A stretch of DNA of 13,524 bases. Origin: Eubacterium sp. Its GTDB lineage: Bacteria > Bacillota > Clostridia > Lachnospirales > Lachnospiraceae. The notes under the pieces were generated by a model that was not told where the DNA came from, did no database searches, and saw only the letters and a program-made list of their open reading frames with translations. The stretch is taken from the NCBI GenBank assembly GCA_003486385.1, contig DNFT01000024.1, positions 1 to 13,524 of the forward strand, read 5' to 3'. Position 1 is the stretch's first letter. The number at the start of each line of letters is the position of its first letter. Of the stretch, positions 1 to 7,013 are shown piece by piece. The translations under genes and the position numbers were made by a program.

Positions 1-49
1 TTTTGACCCCAACATCATAATTAAAAAAAGAAACGAAAGGAACTTGGCT

Positions 50-389
50 ATGAGTTTTTTGAATGATTTAAAAAACATATTCACAAACGGTGAGCCCATA
101 TTTACACCCATTGAAATGTGGAATAAACCAAGAGGAACTCTTGGAGAATTCAGAACAGACTATGTACTGAATAATGAAGCATTAAAAGAGCTTAGCTATA
201 TACGAACTATTAGTAATGTATATGTAGAAAATAACGGAAAAACAGCAACACATAGATAGAATAAAAGGATACACAAATGGAGATATTTGTCCTTACTGCA
301 TGAAGCCTCTGAGATTAATTGATGGTCCTTACGGCAGATTCTACGGCTGTACAGGGTATCCAAATTGTAGATTTAAAAGAAAGGCTTAA
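50..389 (+). pseudogene. Remnant of a NERD-domain / topoisomerase-type zinc-ribbon protein
   Basis: The first reading frame starts at ATG 50, chosen over TTG 44 because GAAAGG at 35-40 is correctly spaced only for ATG 50. It runs to a TAG at 257-259. Its 69 residues resemble the N-terminus of NERD (nuclease-related) proteins, with motifs such as MWNKPRGTLGEF and YVLNNEALKEL. A second frame, open from 228 to the TAA at 387-389, encodes a C-terminal four-cysteine zinc ribbon of the topoisomerase I type: CPYC near 288-299, then FYGC and YPNC ending near 368. The NERD core normally lies between these parts and is missing, and the parts are one frame apart (+1). An internal deletion with frameshift explains this better than programmed frameshifting. 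The intact family is thought to bind or process DNA. Assignment of the zinc ribbon is firm; assignment of the N-terminal part to NERD is from recall of the family. Confidence 0.7.
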
Positions 390-447
390 TCAGGAAATAT
401 ATTGAATGACTGGTTGCCTTAATATGCCCTGACATGTAAAATATTTA

Positions 448-476
448 TTGAAATTATGCTTTAGTGTGATTATTAT
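448..476 (+). promoter_or_regulatory. Sigma-A-type promoter for the Uma2-like gene
   Basis: TTGAAA (448-453), a 17-base spacer and TATTAT (471-476) match the consensus at five of six positions in each hexamer. It lies about 75 bases before the start codon at 554, in the otherwise unremarkable A/T-rich spacer 390-553. A weak TCAGG/CCTGA pairing at 390-394 and 427-432 could be an imperfect terminator of the broken gene upstream. Confidence 0.6.
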
Positions 477-553
477 AAAAAGTAAAAGTAAGCTAAACGA
501 TAAGAAAAACGTAAAAATAATCCACCCTAATAATATCGAAAGGAAGTAATTCT

Positions 554-934
554 ATGCCCGCAACACAACCACAAGTTAATTCAATAACTTTAGCACAGTA
601 CGAAGCTCTCCCGGAAGATAAAAGAGTTGAAGTTTTCGATGGTGTTATCTATGATATGGCAAGCCCATCACAGGCTCACCAGACAATATCAATGGAACTA
701 TCAACGCTTATAAATACCTGTATTAAGAAGAAAAAAAGCTCCTGTCGTGTATTTACTGCTCCATTCGATGTAAAATTATCCGACCACCCTCTTACCATTG
801 TTCAGCCGGACATCATGGTCATCTGTGATAAAAATAAGCTGGACGGAAAAAGATGCAACGGTGCTCCTGATTTCATCATTGAGCTTGCGTTGCCTTCTAT
901 GGATATTACTCTCATCTGTCCTTCTCCCAGATAA
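554..934 (+). pseudogene. Uma2 (DUF820) family endonuclease-like gene, C-terminally truncated
   Basis: The start ATG 554 follows AAGGAAG at about 540-546, an excellent ribosome binding site. The 126-residue product shows the Uma2 fold pattern, which belongs to the PD-(D/E)XK nuclease superfamily. Residues 12-40 hold the substrate-side strand with the VEVFDGVIYDM segment, D86 sits in VQPDIMV, and E110 sits in GAPDFIIEL. Family members are usually about 180-200 residues. After the E110 strand they continue with an SPS motif, a conserved helix (KLxLYxxAGVxEYW) and a VDP strand. Here the protein departs from the family after about residue 115 and ends with an unrelated tail at 934, inside the 3' end of the convergent Nudix gene. 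The active-site helix and last strands are therefore missing and the protein is probably inactive, although promoter and ribosome binding site are intact. Uma2 genes are often multicopy in Clostridia and their cellular role is unsettled. Confidence 0.75.
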
Positions 935-1397
935 TATGTATTATTCTATCTGAGTTTATAATCTCATTTATATATTTCTTTATAAAAGAAGGCTTTATAT
1001 CGCTGTCCGGAATATCCTCCATAGGAATCCAAATGAGTTCCTCTCCCACATCTGTTTGCTTTTTACAGACTGCTGCATTATCCTCGTGAATTTTCATAAG
1101 ATAATAAAACTCAATCGTGTGACAGTCAAAGTCGTCTTCCACTCCTCCGGCACCCTTAAAGAAATTCTCACATACAACTGCCAGACGCTCTGCTTGTACC
1201 TTTAGCCCTGCTTCTTCTAAAATCTCACGTTCAACACATTTTTCTGTTGTTTCTCCTAGCTGCACTGCCCCTCCAATCATATAATAATAATTTCCGATAC
1301 TGCTTTTTACGAAAAGCATTTTATTATCTTTTATAATAATTCCACCGGTACGAAATCTAAATCTATGATTTTCTTTTGCAAATCCACAATCGTACAT
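912..1397 (-). CDS. Nudix hydrolase
   Basis: A 161-residue single-domain protein with a perfect Nudix box at residues 43-65 (GX5EX7REUXEEXGU: G43, E49, R57, E58, E61, E62, G64, L65). The glutamates coordinate the divalent metals used to hydrolyse a nucleoside-diphosphate-linked substrate. The domain starts at about residue 15 (TGGIIIKDNKMLFVK) and ends with a C-terminal helix and an IIHIIWEKDR tail. Substrate cannot be told from sequence; the form resembles MutT/ADP-ribose-type housekeeping Nudix proteins. ATG 1397 is preceded by GAGGTG with 7 bases between, and by an extended -10 promoter. Its last 23 bases overlap the last bases of the truncated Uma2 gene on the opposite strand, so it has no visible terminator of its own. 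Confidence 0.88.
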   Translation of the reverse strand: MYDCGFAKENHRFRFRTGGIIIKDNKMLFVKSSIGNYYYMIGGAVQLGETTEKCVEREILEEAGLKVQAERLAVVCENFFKGAGGVEDDFDCHTIEFYYLMKIHEDNAAVCKKQTDVGEELIWIPMEDIPDSDIKPSFIKKYINEIINSDRIIHIIWEKDR

Positions 1398-1440
1398 CTT
1401 TTTTCACCTCGCTGTTCGTTTTATGCCATCACTTAGTAAA

Positions 1441-1449
1441 ATTATACCA
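1441..1449 (-). promoter_or_regulatory. Extended -10 promoter for the Nudix gene
   Basis: On the minus strand the sequence reads TGGTATAAT: a perfect TATAAT (1441-1446) with the TGn extension (1447-1449). The -35 region 17 bases further up (TATTAA-like) is weak, as is common for extended -10 promoters. It lies about 45 bases before the ATG at 1397. Confidence 0.6.
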
Positions 1450-1489
1450 TAGCCGCCATTATTTTAATATATTCTTTTTTTATTGTGCC

Positions 1490-1538
1490 AAATAAAAATG
1501 AGGTTCACAAACACTTGTAAGAAGTGATTGTGAACCTC
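1490..1538 (-). terminator. Intrinsic terminator of the NifU-like/GGGtGRT operon
   Basis: An 11-bp perfect stem pairs 1500-1510 (GAGGTTCACAA) with 1528-1538, and an inner 5-bp stem (1512-1516 with 1522-1526) encloses a GTAAG loop. On the minus strand the hairpin is followed by ATTTTTATTT (1490-1499), the U-rich tract. It lies about 130 bases after the stop of the GGGtGRT gene. The plus-strand side has no comparable T-run, so it acts leftward. Confidence 0.8.
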
Positions 1539-1577
1539 TATGTTATTTCCAATATGTCTTCGGTTTGTATCTTGTCC

Positions 1578-1610
1578 GTGTGTCTTACATGTGTCTTATG
1601 TGTGTCTTAC
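1578..1610. repeat. Three tandem copies of an 11-bp unit
   Basis: GTGTGTCTTAC (1578-1588), ATGTGTCTTAT (1589-1599) and GTGTGTCTTAC (1600-1610) lie head to tail. They fall in the 3' untranslated stretch between the GGGtGRT stop codon and its terminator. No function can be assigned. The rest of 1540-1665 shows nothing further. Confidence 0.75.
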
Positions 1611-1665
1611 GCACTCATTTTGACACAATTCCATAAACACTCAAACCCTTATTTTAAAGGAAAAA

Positions 1666-2676
1666 CTAGAATCTGTTGTTATCAGCAGCTTCCTGAATAG
1701 CAACAGCCACAGCTACAGTAGCACCAACCATAGGGTTGTTACCCATACCGATAAGACCCATCATCTCAACGTGAGCAGGAACTGATGAAGAACCGGCGAA
1801 CTGAGCATCTGAGTGCATACGTCCCATAGTATCTGTCATACCGTAGGAAGCAGGACCTGCTGCCATGTTGTCCGGGTGAAGTGTACGGCCTGTACCACCG
1901 CCTGAAGCAACTGAGAAGTACTTCTTGCCTGCCTCAATTCTCTCCTTCTTGTAAGTACCTGCAACAGGATGCTGGAATCTTGTAGGGTTAGTTGAGTTAC
2001 CTGTGATGGATACGTCAACATTCTCCTTCCACATGATTGCAACGCCCTCTGTTACATCGTTAGCGCCGTAGCAGTTAACCTTAGCTCTAGGACCGTTGGA
2101 GTAGGACTTACGGAATACTTCCTTAACCTCTCCTGTGTGGTAGTTCATCTCTGTCTCAACGTATGTAAAGCCGTTGATTCTTGAGATAATCTGTGCAGCG
2201 TCCTTGCCAAGTCCGTTAAGGATAACACGGAGTGGCTTCTGACGTACCTTGTTAGCATTGTTAGCGATACCGATAGCACCCTCAGCAGCAGCGAATGACT
2301 CGTGGCCTGCTAAGAAGCAGAAGCAGTCTGTCTCTTCCTCAAGTAACATCTTACCGAGGTTACCATGACCAAGACCAACCTTTCTCTGGTCTGCAACAGA
2401 GCCAGGAATACAGAAAGCCTGTAAGCCCTCACCGATTGCAGCAGCAGCCTCTGAAGCCTTGCGTGCATTCTTCTTAATAGCGATTGCAGCACCTACAATG
2501 TAAGCCCAGCAAGCGTTCTCAAAACAAATTGGCTGTACGCCCTTGATCATGTTGTAAACATCAAGGCCGGCATCCTTAGTAATCTTCTCAGCTTCCTCGA
2601 TAGAAGCGATTCCATAGCTATTTAAAACAGAATTGATCTTGTCAATTCTTCTTTCATATGATTCAAATAAAGCCAT
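1666..2676 (-). CDS. GGGtGRT protein
   Basis: A 336-residue soluble protein that carries the motif naming this family, GGGTGRT, at residues 259-265, in the context SVASGGGTGRTLHPDNMAAGP. Other conserved-looking segments are GLGHGNLGKMLLEEETDCFCFLAGHESFA (about 101-129), ITGNSTNPTRFQHPVAGTY (about 224-242) and SSSVPAHVEMMGLIGMGNNPMVGATVAVAVA (about 297-326). There is no signal peptide. Cysteines occur at 51, 57, 89, 118, 120 and 202; the C118/C120 pair with H124 could be functional. The start ATG 2676 has AGGAGG 8 bases upstream. It lies 16 bases after the NifU-like gene and shares its operon and terminator. Codon choice (AAC, AAG, TTC favoured) suggests high expression. The biochemical function is not established; the constant partner suggests something tied to Fe-S or sulfur chemistry, which is inference. 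Confidence 0.9.
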   Translation of the reverse strand: MALFESYERRIDKINSVLNSYGIASIEEAEKITKDAGLDVYNMIKGVQPICFENACWAYIVGAAIAIKKNARKASEAAAAIGEGLQAFCIPGSVADQRKVGLGHGNLGKMLLEEETDCFCFLAGHESFAAAEGAIGIANNANKVRQKPLRVILNGLGKDAAQIISRINGFTYVETEMNYHTGEVKEVFRKSYSNGPRAKVNCYGANDVTEGVAIMWKENVDVSITGNSTNPTRFQHPVAGTYKKERIEAGKKYFSVASGGGTGRTLHPDNMAAGPASYGMTDTMGRMHSDAQFAGSSSVPAHVEMMGLIGMGNNPMVGATVAVAVAIQEAADNNRF

Positions 2677-2692
2677 TATACTGTCCTCCTGA

Positions 2693-3385
2693 TTATTCTA
2701 CTCTTGGATCGATGATCTTTACTGCATCAGCAACTCTTCCGTACTGACCCTTAGCCTTCTCCCAAGCTGTGTTAGCATCGTCACCCTTCTTGATGAAGTC
2801 TGTCATCTTGCCAAGGCTTACGAACTGATAACCGATAATCTGACCCTCATCATCAAGAGCGATTCCTGTTACATAGCCCTCTGCCATCTCAAGGTAACGA
2901 GGTCCCTTCTTAAGAGTACCGTACATTGTACCAACCTGTGAACGAAGACCCTTACCAAGATCCTCAAGGCCTGCTCCAACCGGAAGACCTTCCTCAGAGA
3001 AAGCACTCTGTGTTCTACCGTAGATAATCTGTAATGCGAGCTCTCTCATAGCTGTGTTGATAGCGTCACATACAAGGTCTGTATTCATAGCCTCTAATAC
3101 TGTAAGGCCAGGTAAAATCTCAGCTGCCATAGCTGCTGAATGTGTCATGCCTGAGCATCCGATAGTCTCGACAAGAGCCTCCTGGATGATACCCTCCTTA
3201 ACATTAAGAGTGAGCTTGCAGGCACCCTGCTGTGGTGCACACCAGCCTACACCGTGTGTAAGACCGGAAATATCTGTAACCTGCTTATTTCTTACCCATT
3301 TTCCTTCTGTAGGAACCGGCGCTGCGCCATGATGTACGCCCTGAGCGACTGTACACATCTTTTCTACTTCATGTGAATAAATCAT
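2693..3385 (-). CDS. NifU-like Fe-S cluster scaffold-type protein, partner of GGGtGRT
   Basis: A 230-residue protein whose central part (about 40-125) resembles the NifU/IscU N-terminal scaffold fold. Cysteines lie at C49 and C56 (GWCAPQQGACKL), C77 (ETIGCSGMTHSAAMAAEIL) and C106 (DLVCDAIN). The C77 loop and the following small-residue helix match the scaffold pattern best. Residues 155-230 form an extra C-terminal part ending in KIIDPRVE. Start choice matters: the frame stays open upstream to 3496, but AAAGGAG (3393-3399) sits 7 bases before ATG 3385. The upstream alternative, a TTG, coincides with the -35 box of the promoter, so the short form is right. The gene leads a two-gene operon with GGGtGRT. 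By homology it would hold or deliver an Fe-S cluster in the cytoplasm. It differs from classical IscU/SufU in length and cysteine spacing, so general Fe-S assembly should not be assumed. Confidence 0.82.
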   Translation of the reverse strand: MIYSHEVEKMCTVAQGVHHGAAPVPTEGKWVRNKQVTDISGLTHGVGWCAPQQGACKLTLNVKEGIIQEALVETIGCSGMTHSAAMAAEILPGLTVLEAMNTDLVCDAINTAMRELALQIIYGRTQSAFSEEGLPVGAGLEDLGKGLRSQVGTMYGTLKKGPRYLEMAEGYVTGIALDDEGQIIGYQFVSLGKMTDFIKKGDDANTAWEKAKGQYGRVADAVKIIDPRVE

Positions 3386-3392
3386 TGTAAAA

Positions 3393-3399
3393 CTCCTTT
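3393..3399 (-). promoter_or_regulatory. Ribosome binding site that fixes the NifU-like start
   Basis: AAAGGAG on the minus strand, 7 bases before ATG 3385. It rules out the 37-residue N-terminal extension that the open frame would allow. Confidence 0.85.
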
Positions 3400-3467
3400 C
3401 AGAATCAGATTCCATTTGCGAAGCTGTCTGTGTGGCGTGTCTGGCACCACTCTCCGCAATTACCTGT

Positions 3468-3496
3468 ATTTTCTCATATTTCGACAAAAATTTCAA
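3468..3496 (-). promoter_or_regulatory. Promoter of the NifU-like/GGGtGRT operon
   Basis: On the minus strand TTGAAA (3491-3496) and GAAAAT (3468-3473) are separated by exactly 17 bases. The -10 box is only four of six to consensus. Transcription would start near 3461 and leave a leader of about 75 bases before ATG 3385. I see no recognisable riboswitch or attenuator in that leader. Confidence 0.5.
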
Positions 3497-3704
3497 GTAC
3501 TAAGTTGGTCATTAAGCAAAATATTGTTTTTTATTTAACAATTATTTCATGCTTTAAATATCTAAATCCCATGTCAGACAAATATTTATATAAATCCGGA
3601 CCGGAGCTTTTGACTCCCAATAATACCTGAACAACGTATTGCAAAACCTGCCTCACCCAACTATCATAACTCAGACAGGCAATACTCTGGTGTCCATTTA
3701 CCTA
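3497..3704. other. Spacer between lacZ and the NifU-like operon
   Basis: This A/T-rich spacer has no convincing gene and no clear terminator for lacZ. It contains an imperfect inverted repeat at 3636-3685: GTATTGC pairs with GCAATAC (3636-3642 with 3679-3685). An inner six-pair stem (3648-3653 with 3673-3678, one wobble) is offset by a five-base bulge. Its minus-strand 3' side is not U-rich. A minus-strand frame ending at TAA 3531-3533 stays open from near the lacZ stop, and its last 30 or so residues look protein-like (see findings). A small palindrome, TCCGG-A-CCGGA, lies at about 3595-3605. Confidence 0.4.
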
Positions 3705-6700
3705 TTATAACCCTCTTATTGTAAAAGCAACTCTCTGCTCCTTCTCAGCACTCACACAATACTCCGGGTACACCGGTGCGCCCCAGCTGTCATCGCCGCC
3801 GACACCGCGCGCAGCACCGAGGATTCTGACAAACGTATAGCGCGTATCCGGCAGGTCATTTATCTTATATGCGCTCTGAAGCTCCTGCTGTGAGCATGGC
3901 AGAACCGTCATGTCGAACGGCTTTTCCAGCGCATCTATTCTCAGGCCGTGCCCGAACTCATCGACAACCTTTACATAGCGCACATCATGGCGGTTGCCGC
4001 ACTCCTGCGGGTCAAGGTAAGGTGTGACATTGTCTGCCACTCTTGCCTTATATATTCCAAGCTTTGCCCCGGCACAGCGGTCATTATAGTTCTCCTCAGG
4101 TCCTCTTCCGTAAAACTCCATTCGGTCAAACATCTTATCCATGGTAATATTTACGCCAAATACAGCCATCTGAGGAAGTCCTTCCCTTCCATTAAACCTT
4201 CCTGTACATTCCACACTTCCATCCGGCAGCATGCGGTATTCCACTTCACCGTCCGACACGGGATTCGTATAAAATGTATAATGGCAAATAATTTTCACCG
4301 CTGCGATACTCTTTGCAAACTCAGCCCCCTTAAATCCGGTTCCGTAAAGTGCATCCGTCCTGTCAAGAATAAATTCATCAGGTGTGACTGTTCCATCAAG
4401 TTCACGTCCGTCCCTCAGCTCATACACAACCTTCACGCCATCACATCTTTGCATCTGGCTGACGCCCTGCCATACGGCACTTGTCACAGGGAAAGCATTT
4501 CCCTTGTCATTGTCGGTTGCCGCACGGAAAAATTCAAGTGTCGGAACCTTCTCTATAGTCTCAAGTCCCTTGACACGGAAAGATATAAGTCCGCCCTCCT
4601 GACGGGAGAATATTGCATGTGTGTGTCCCGCTTTGACGCCTATACAGATTGCCCCCATTACCACATCATCAAAATACTTAACCTCATCGCCCGGCTCAGC
4701 TTTATCTGATTTAACATTTTTTACCACAGCCGGTTCACTCTGTCCCCATGCCGCCACATGTCCTACATTCGCCCATGGTCTGTAACCCATAAGAACGGCG
4801 CGGCACTCCATGACATACTCACCGTCATCCTCCATTGAAGGAAAGCTTACCGGAACGAATTCCTCCTCACCTGCGGCCACATCACGCGCAAAGGTTCCTG
4901 CCCACACAGCCTTTCCGTCCTTTAACAGGCGCACCTCAAACATATAGTCATCCGTCGACTCAAAAAGATTCTCATTTACGATAAGTACGCCCTGCTTTGT
5001 CAGATGAAGCTTGATATTCTGATAGAGATATTTTACCTCCTGCGCCTTTGGCGATAGCTTTCTGTCTGCAAACACTATCCCGTCTCCGCTGAAATAATAA
5101 TCGCAAGGTCTCTCCTTGAAATCTCCGCCAACCTTGAACTCGAGGCTTCCCGGTGTAATATTAGGAAGCTTCTCATAGGTCCGGACATTTCCGTACCTGC
5201 CTATGACATCCTCATCTATCAGCTTTCCGTCCCTCGTAAGTATCGCCTGATCTGCAAAATCCCATATAAAGCCACCCTGATACTGCTCATAGTCATACTC
5301 AAGCTTAGTGTATTTTTCCATGCCGCCGCAGGAATTCCCCATTGCATGCATATACTCACAGCTTATATAAGGCTTCTGCGGCCTGCTCTCAAGATACTCC
5401 CTTATCTCATCAGGCTTTGCATACATCCTGCTCTCCATGTCGGTTATATCCGAATAGCGTCTGTCATGCACACAGCCCTCGTAGTGCACCAGTCTCTCCG
5501 GATTTCTTTCATGGAAAAATCTGCTCATTGCAAGAATATCCTCGCCCGCATGTGCCTCATTTCCACATGACCAGATAAGCACGCTGGGATGATTTTTGTC
5601 CCTCTCAAGCATTGACTTCGCCCTGTCAAGTACGTTCTCCTTCCACATCGGTTCACTGCCCGGTGTTATGTAAGGTGCCTCATTTCCGGTGTTGACAGCC
5701 CATGTTCCATGCGTCTCAAGGTTGGTCTCATCTATAAGATATACTCCGAACTCATCGCACAGCTCATACCAGCAGCTCTGGTTAGGATAATGGCTTGTCC
5801 TTACAGCGTTGATATTAAGGCTCTTTATTATCCTTATATCCTCAAGAAGCTCCTCCTTCTTAAGCGCTCTTCCGTTCACACATGAAAACTCATGCCTGTT
5901 CACACCCTTAAAGACGATACGCTTTCCGTTTATGCACATCACACCGTTTTTCATCTCAAAGGTTCTGAAACCGATTCGCTGCGGAATATACTCCACAAGC
6001 TCACCATCCTCATTGTATACGGATATGTTAAGAAGATACAGGTTCGGAACCTCCGCACTCCAGGTCAGCACCTCCGGAACCTCCGCCTTAAAATGCATGC
6101 TCTCCTTTATCGCAAGTCCCATTCTCATAAGAACGCTCTTGCCGGTCTTATCAACAAGCTCATATCCGACTGTTCCTGCTATATTTCCTTCGATTTTAAG
6201 CTCACAATCAAGTGTGCCTATACTGTAGTCATCCTTAAGACCTGCCTTTACAAAAATATCCCTCACATGTGTGTCCGGCACGGCATAGATGAACACATCA
6301 CGGAATATTCCGGAAAATCTGAAAAAGTCCTGATCCTCAAGCCAGCTCGCACTGCTGTGCTTGTACACCTCAACCGCAAGCTTGTTTCCTTTCTCCCTTA
6401 TAAACGGTGTTATGTCCCACTCCGACGGTGTGAAGCTGTCCTCCGAATATCCCACAAAGGTGCCGTTTATCCACACATAGAATGCCTTCTCAACACCCTG
6501 GAACGATATGTAGGTCTTTTTTCCAAGAAGTGCCTCATCCACATCAAAATACGTCACATATGACCCGACCGGATTATGCTTTGCAGGCACAAAAGGCGGT
6601 CGCAGGTTCTCATGTCCCTCCCAAGGATACATAACATTGATATACTGGCAGGTGTCATAGCCTGCAAGCTCTATATGCCCCGGAACCTTTATATCGGAAA

Positions 6701-6932
6701 AACCGCTTATATCGAAATTCTCCTCATAAAAATCCTTCACCCTCTTATCAGGCACATCTGCATACGAAAATTTCCATGTTCCGTTAAGGCTCTGTCTAAG
6801 CGGCATATCAAGCCCATACTCCGTGACCTTCTCCTCATAAAAAGCATGGTCTGAGTGTGCCTCCTCCCTGTTCACCTTAAAAACCTCCGGATCTGCTATC
6901 CAGCACTCATCCGCATATATAACTCTCTCCAT
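3705..6932 (-). CDS. lacZ: Beta-galactosidase, GH2 LacZ type
   Basis: A 1075-residue cytoplasmic glycoside hydrolase family 2 enzyme that hydrolyses lactose and other beta-galactosides. Domains in order: sugar-binding jelly roll (about 40-215, with GTWKF and DQDFFRFSGIFRDV), Ig-like domain (about 217-325), TIM barrel (about 327-620), a second Ig-like region and the C-terminal Bgal_small_N domain (about 790-1075). The barrel carries GVNRHE (343-348), acid/base Glu459 in WSCGNEAHAG and nucleophile Glu526 in ISCEYMHAMGN, so it should be active. No signal peptide. ATG 6932 was chosen over GTG 6989 because GGAGA lies 8 bases before it and the upstream start would fall in the promoter. Length is close to the 1000-1050 typical of LacZ. 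It appears monocistronic: promoter immediately upstream, next gene separated by over 200 bases. No permease or regulator gene is adjacent, so lactose uptake must be encoded elsewhere. Confidence 0.95.
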   Translation of the reverse strand: MERVIYADECWIADPEVFKVNREEAHSDHAFYEEKVTEYGLDMPLRQSLNGTWKFSYADVPDKRVKDFYEENFDISGFSDIKVPGHIELAGYDTCQYINVMYPWEGHENLRPPFVPAKHNPVGSYVTYFDVDEALLGKKTYISFQGVEKAFYVWINGTFVGYSEDSFTPSEWDITPFIREKGNKLAVEVYKHSSASWLEDQDFFRFSGIFRDVFIYAVPDTHVRDIFVKAGLKDDYSIGTLDCELKIEGNIAGTVGYELVDKTGKSVLMRMGLAIKESMHFKAEVPEVLTWSAEVPNLYLLNISVYNEDGELVEYIPQRIGFRTFEMKNGVMCINGKRIVFKGVNRHEFSCVNGRALKKEELLEDIRIIKSLNINAVRTSHYPNQSCWYELCDEFGVYLIDETNLETHGTWAVNTGNEAPYITPGSEPMWKENVLDRAKSMLERDKNHPSVLIWSCGNEAHAGEDILAMSRFFHERNPERLVHYEGCVHDRRYSDITDMESRMYAKPDEIREYLESRPQKPYISCEYMHAMGNSCGGMEKYTKLEYDYEQYQGGFIWDFADQAILTRDGKLIDEDVIGRYGNVRTYEKLPNITPGSLEFKVGGDFKERPCDYYFSGDGIVFADRKLSPKAQEVKYLYQNIKLHLTKQGVLIVNENLFESTDDYMFEVRLLKDGKAVWAGTFARDVAAGEEEFVPVSFPSMEDDGEYVMECRAVLMGYRPWANVGHVAAWGQSEPAVVKNVKSDKAEPGDEVKYFDDVVMGAICIGVKAGHTHAIFSRQEGGLISFRVKGLETIEKVPTLEFFRAATDNDKGNAFPVTSAVWQGVSQMQRCDGVKVVYELRDGRELDGTVTPDEFILDRTDALYGTGFKGAEFAKSIAAVKIICHYTFYTNPVSDGEVEYRMLPDGSVECTGRFNGREGLPQMAVFGVNITMDKMFDRMEFYGRGPEENYNDRCAGAKLGIYKARVADNVTPYLDPQECGNRHDVRYVKVVDEFGHGLRIDALEKPFDMTVLPCSQQELQSAYKINDLPDTRYTFVRILGAARGVGGDDSWGAPVYPEYCVSAEKEQRVAFTIRGL

Positions 6933-6939
6933 AGCGCTA

Positions 6940-6944
6940 TCTCC
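6940..6944 (-). promoter_or_regulatory. Ribosome binding site that fixes the lacZ start
   Basis: GGAGA on the minus strand, about 7-8 bases before ATG 6932. The GTG at 6989 has no comparable site and lies only about 15 bases beyond the end of the spacer of the proposed promoter. Confidence 0.65.
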
Positions 6945-6967
6945 ATTTTTATAAAATCTTATAGCTA

Positions 6968-6996
6968 ATTCTACCATTATGCACAACACTATGCAA
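6968..6996 (-). promoter_or_regulatory. Promoter of lacZ
   Basis: On the minus strand TTGCAT (6991-6996) and TAGAAT (6968-6973) are 17 bases apart. The start of transcription would be near 6961, giving a leader of about 28 bases that contains the GGAGA ribosome binding site. The spacer carries a second GCATA matching the one that overlaps the -35 box. Confidence 0.6.
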
Positions 6997-7013
6997 TTTA
7001 AACTTTATAACCA

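Noticed and set aside
215..259. Programmed frameshift joining the two NERD/zinc-ribbon frames
   Set aside because: The needed shift is +1 and no recognised +1 or -1 slippery site or stimulatory structure is visible. The central domain is missing as well, so a deletion is the simpler explanation.
1500..1538. Inverted repeat as an operator of the Nudix gene
   Set aside because: The A-run at 1490-1498 becomes a U-run right after the stem on the minus strand, downstream of the GGGtGRT gene, which is the typical form of a terminator.
3386..3461. Riboswitch in the leader of the NifU-like gene
   Set aside because: The roughly 75-base leader shows only short, weak pairings such as GTGG/CCAC and matches no riboswitch core I can recognise.
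3430..3630. 66-codon plus-strand frame across the NifU-like promoter and the spacer
   Set aside because: Low-complexity, A/T-driven composition, overlapping a promoter and with no ribosome binding site; the minus-strand frame in the same place is more protein-like.
3948..4709. 253-codon open frame on the plus strand
   Set aside because: It lies wholly antisense to lacZ, has a Cys/His/Ser-rich composition without any recognisable domain, and has no ribosome binding site. It is a shadow of the lacZ codon pattern; the same holds for the plus-strand frames at 5809-6228 and 5892-6563.
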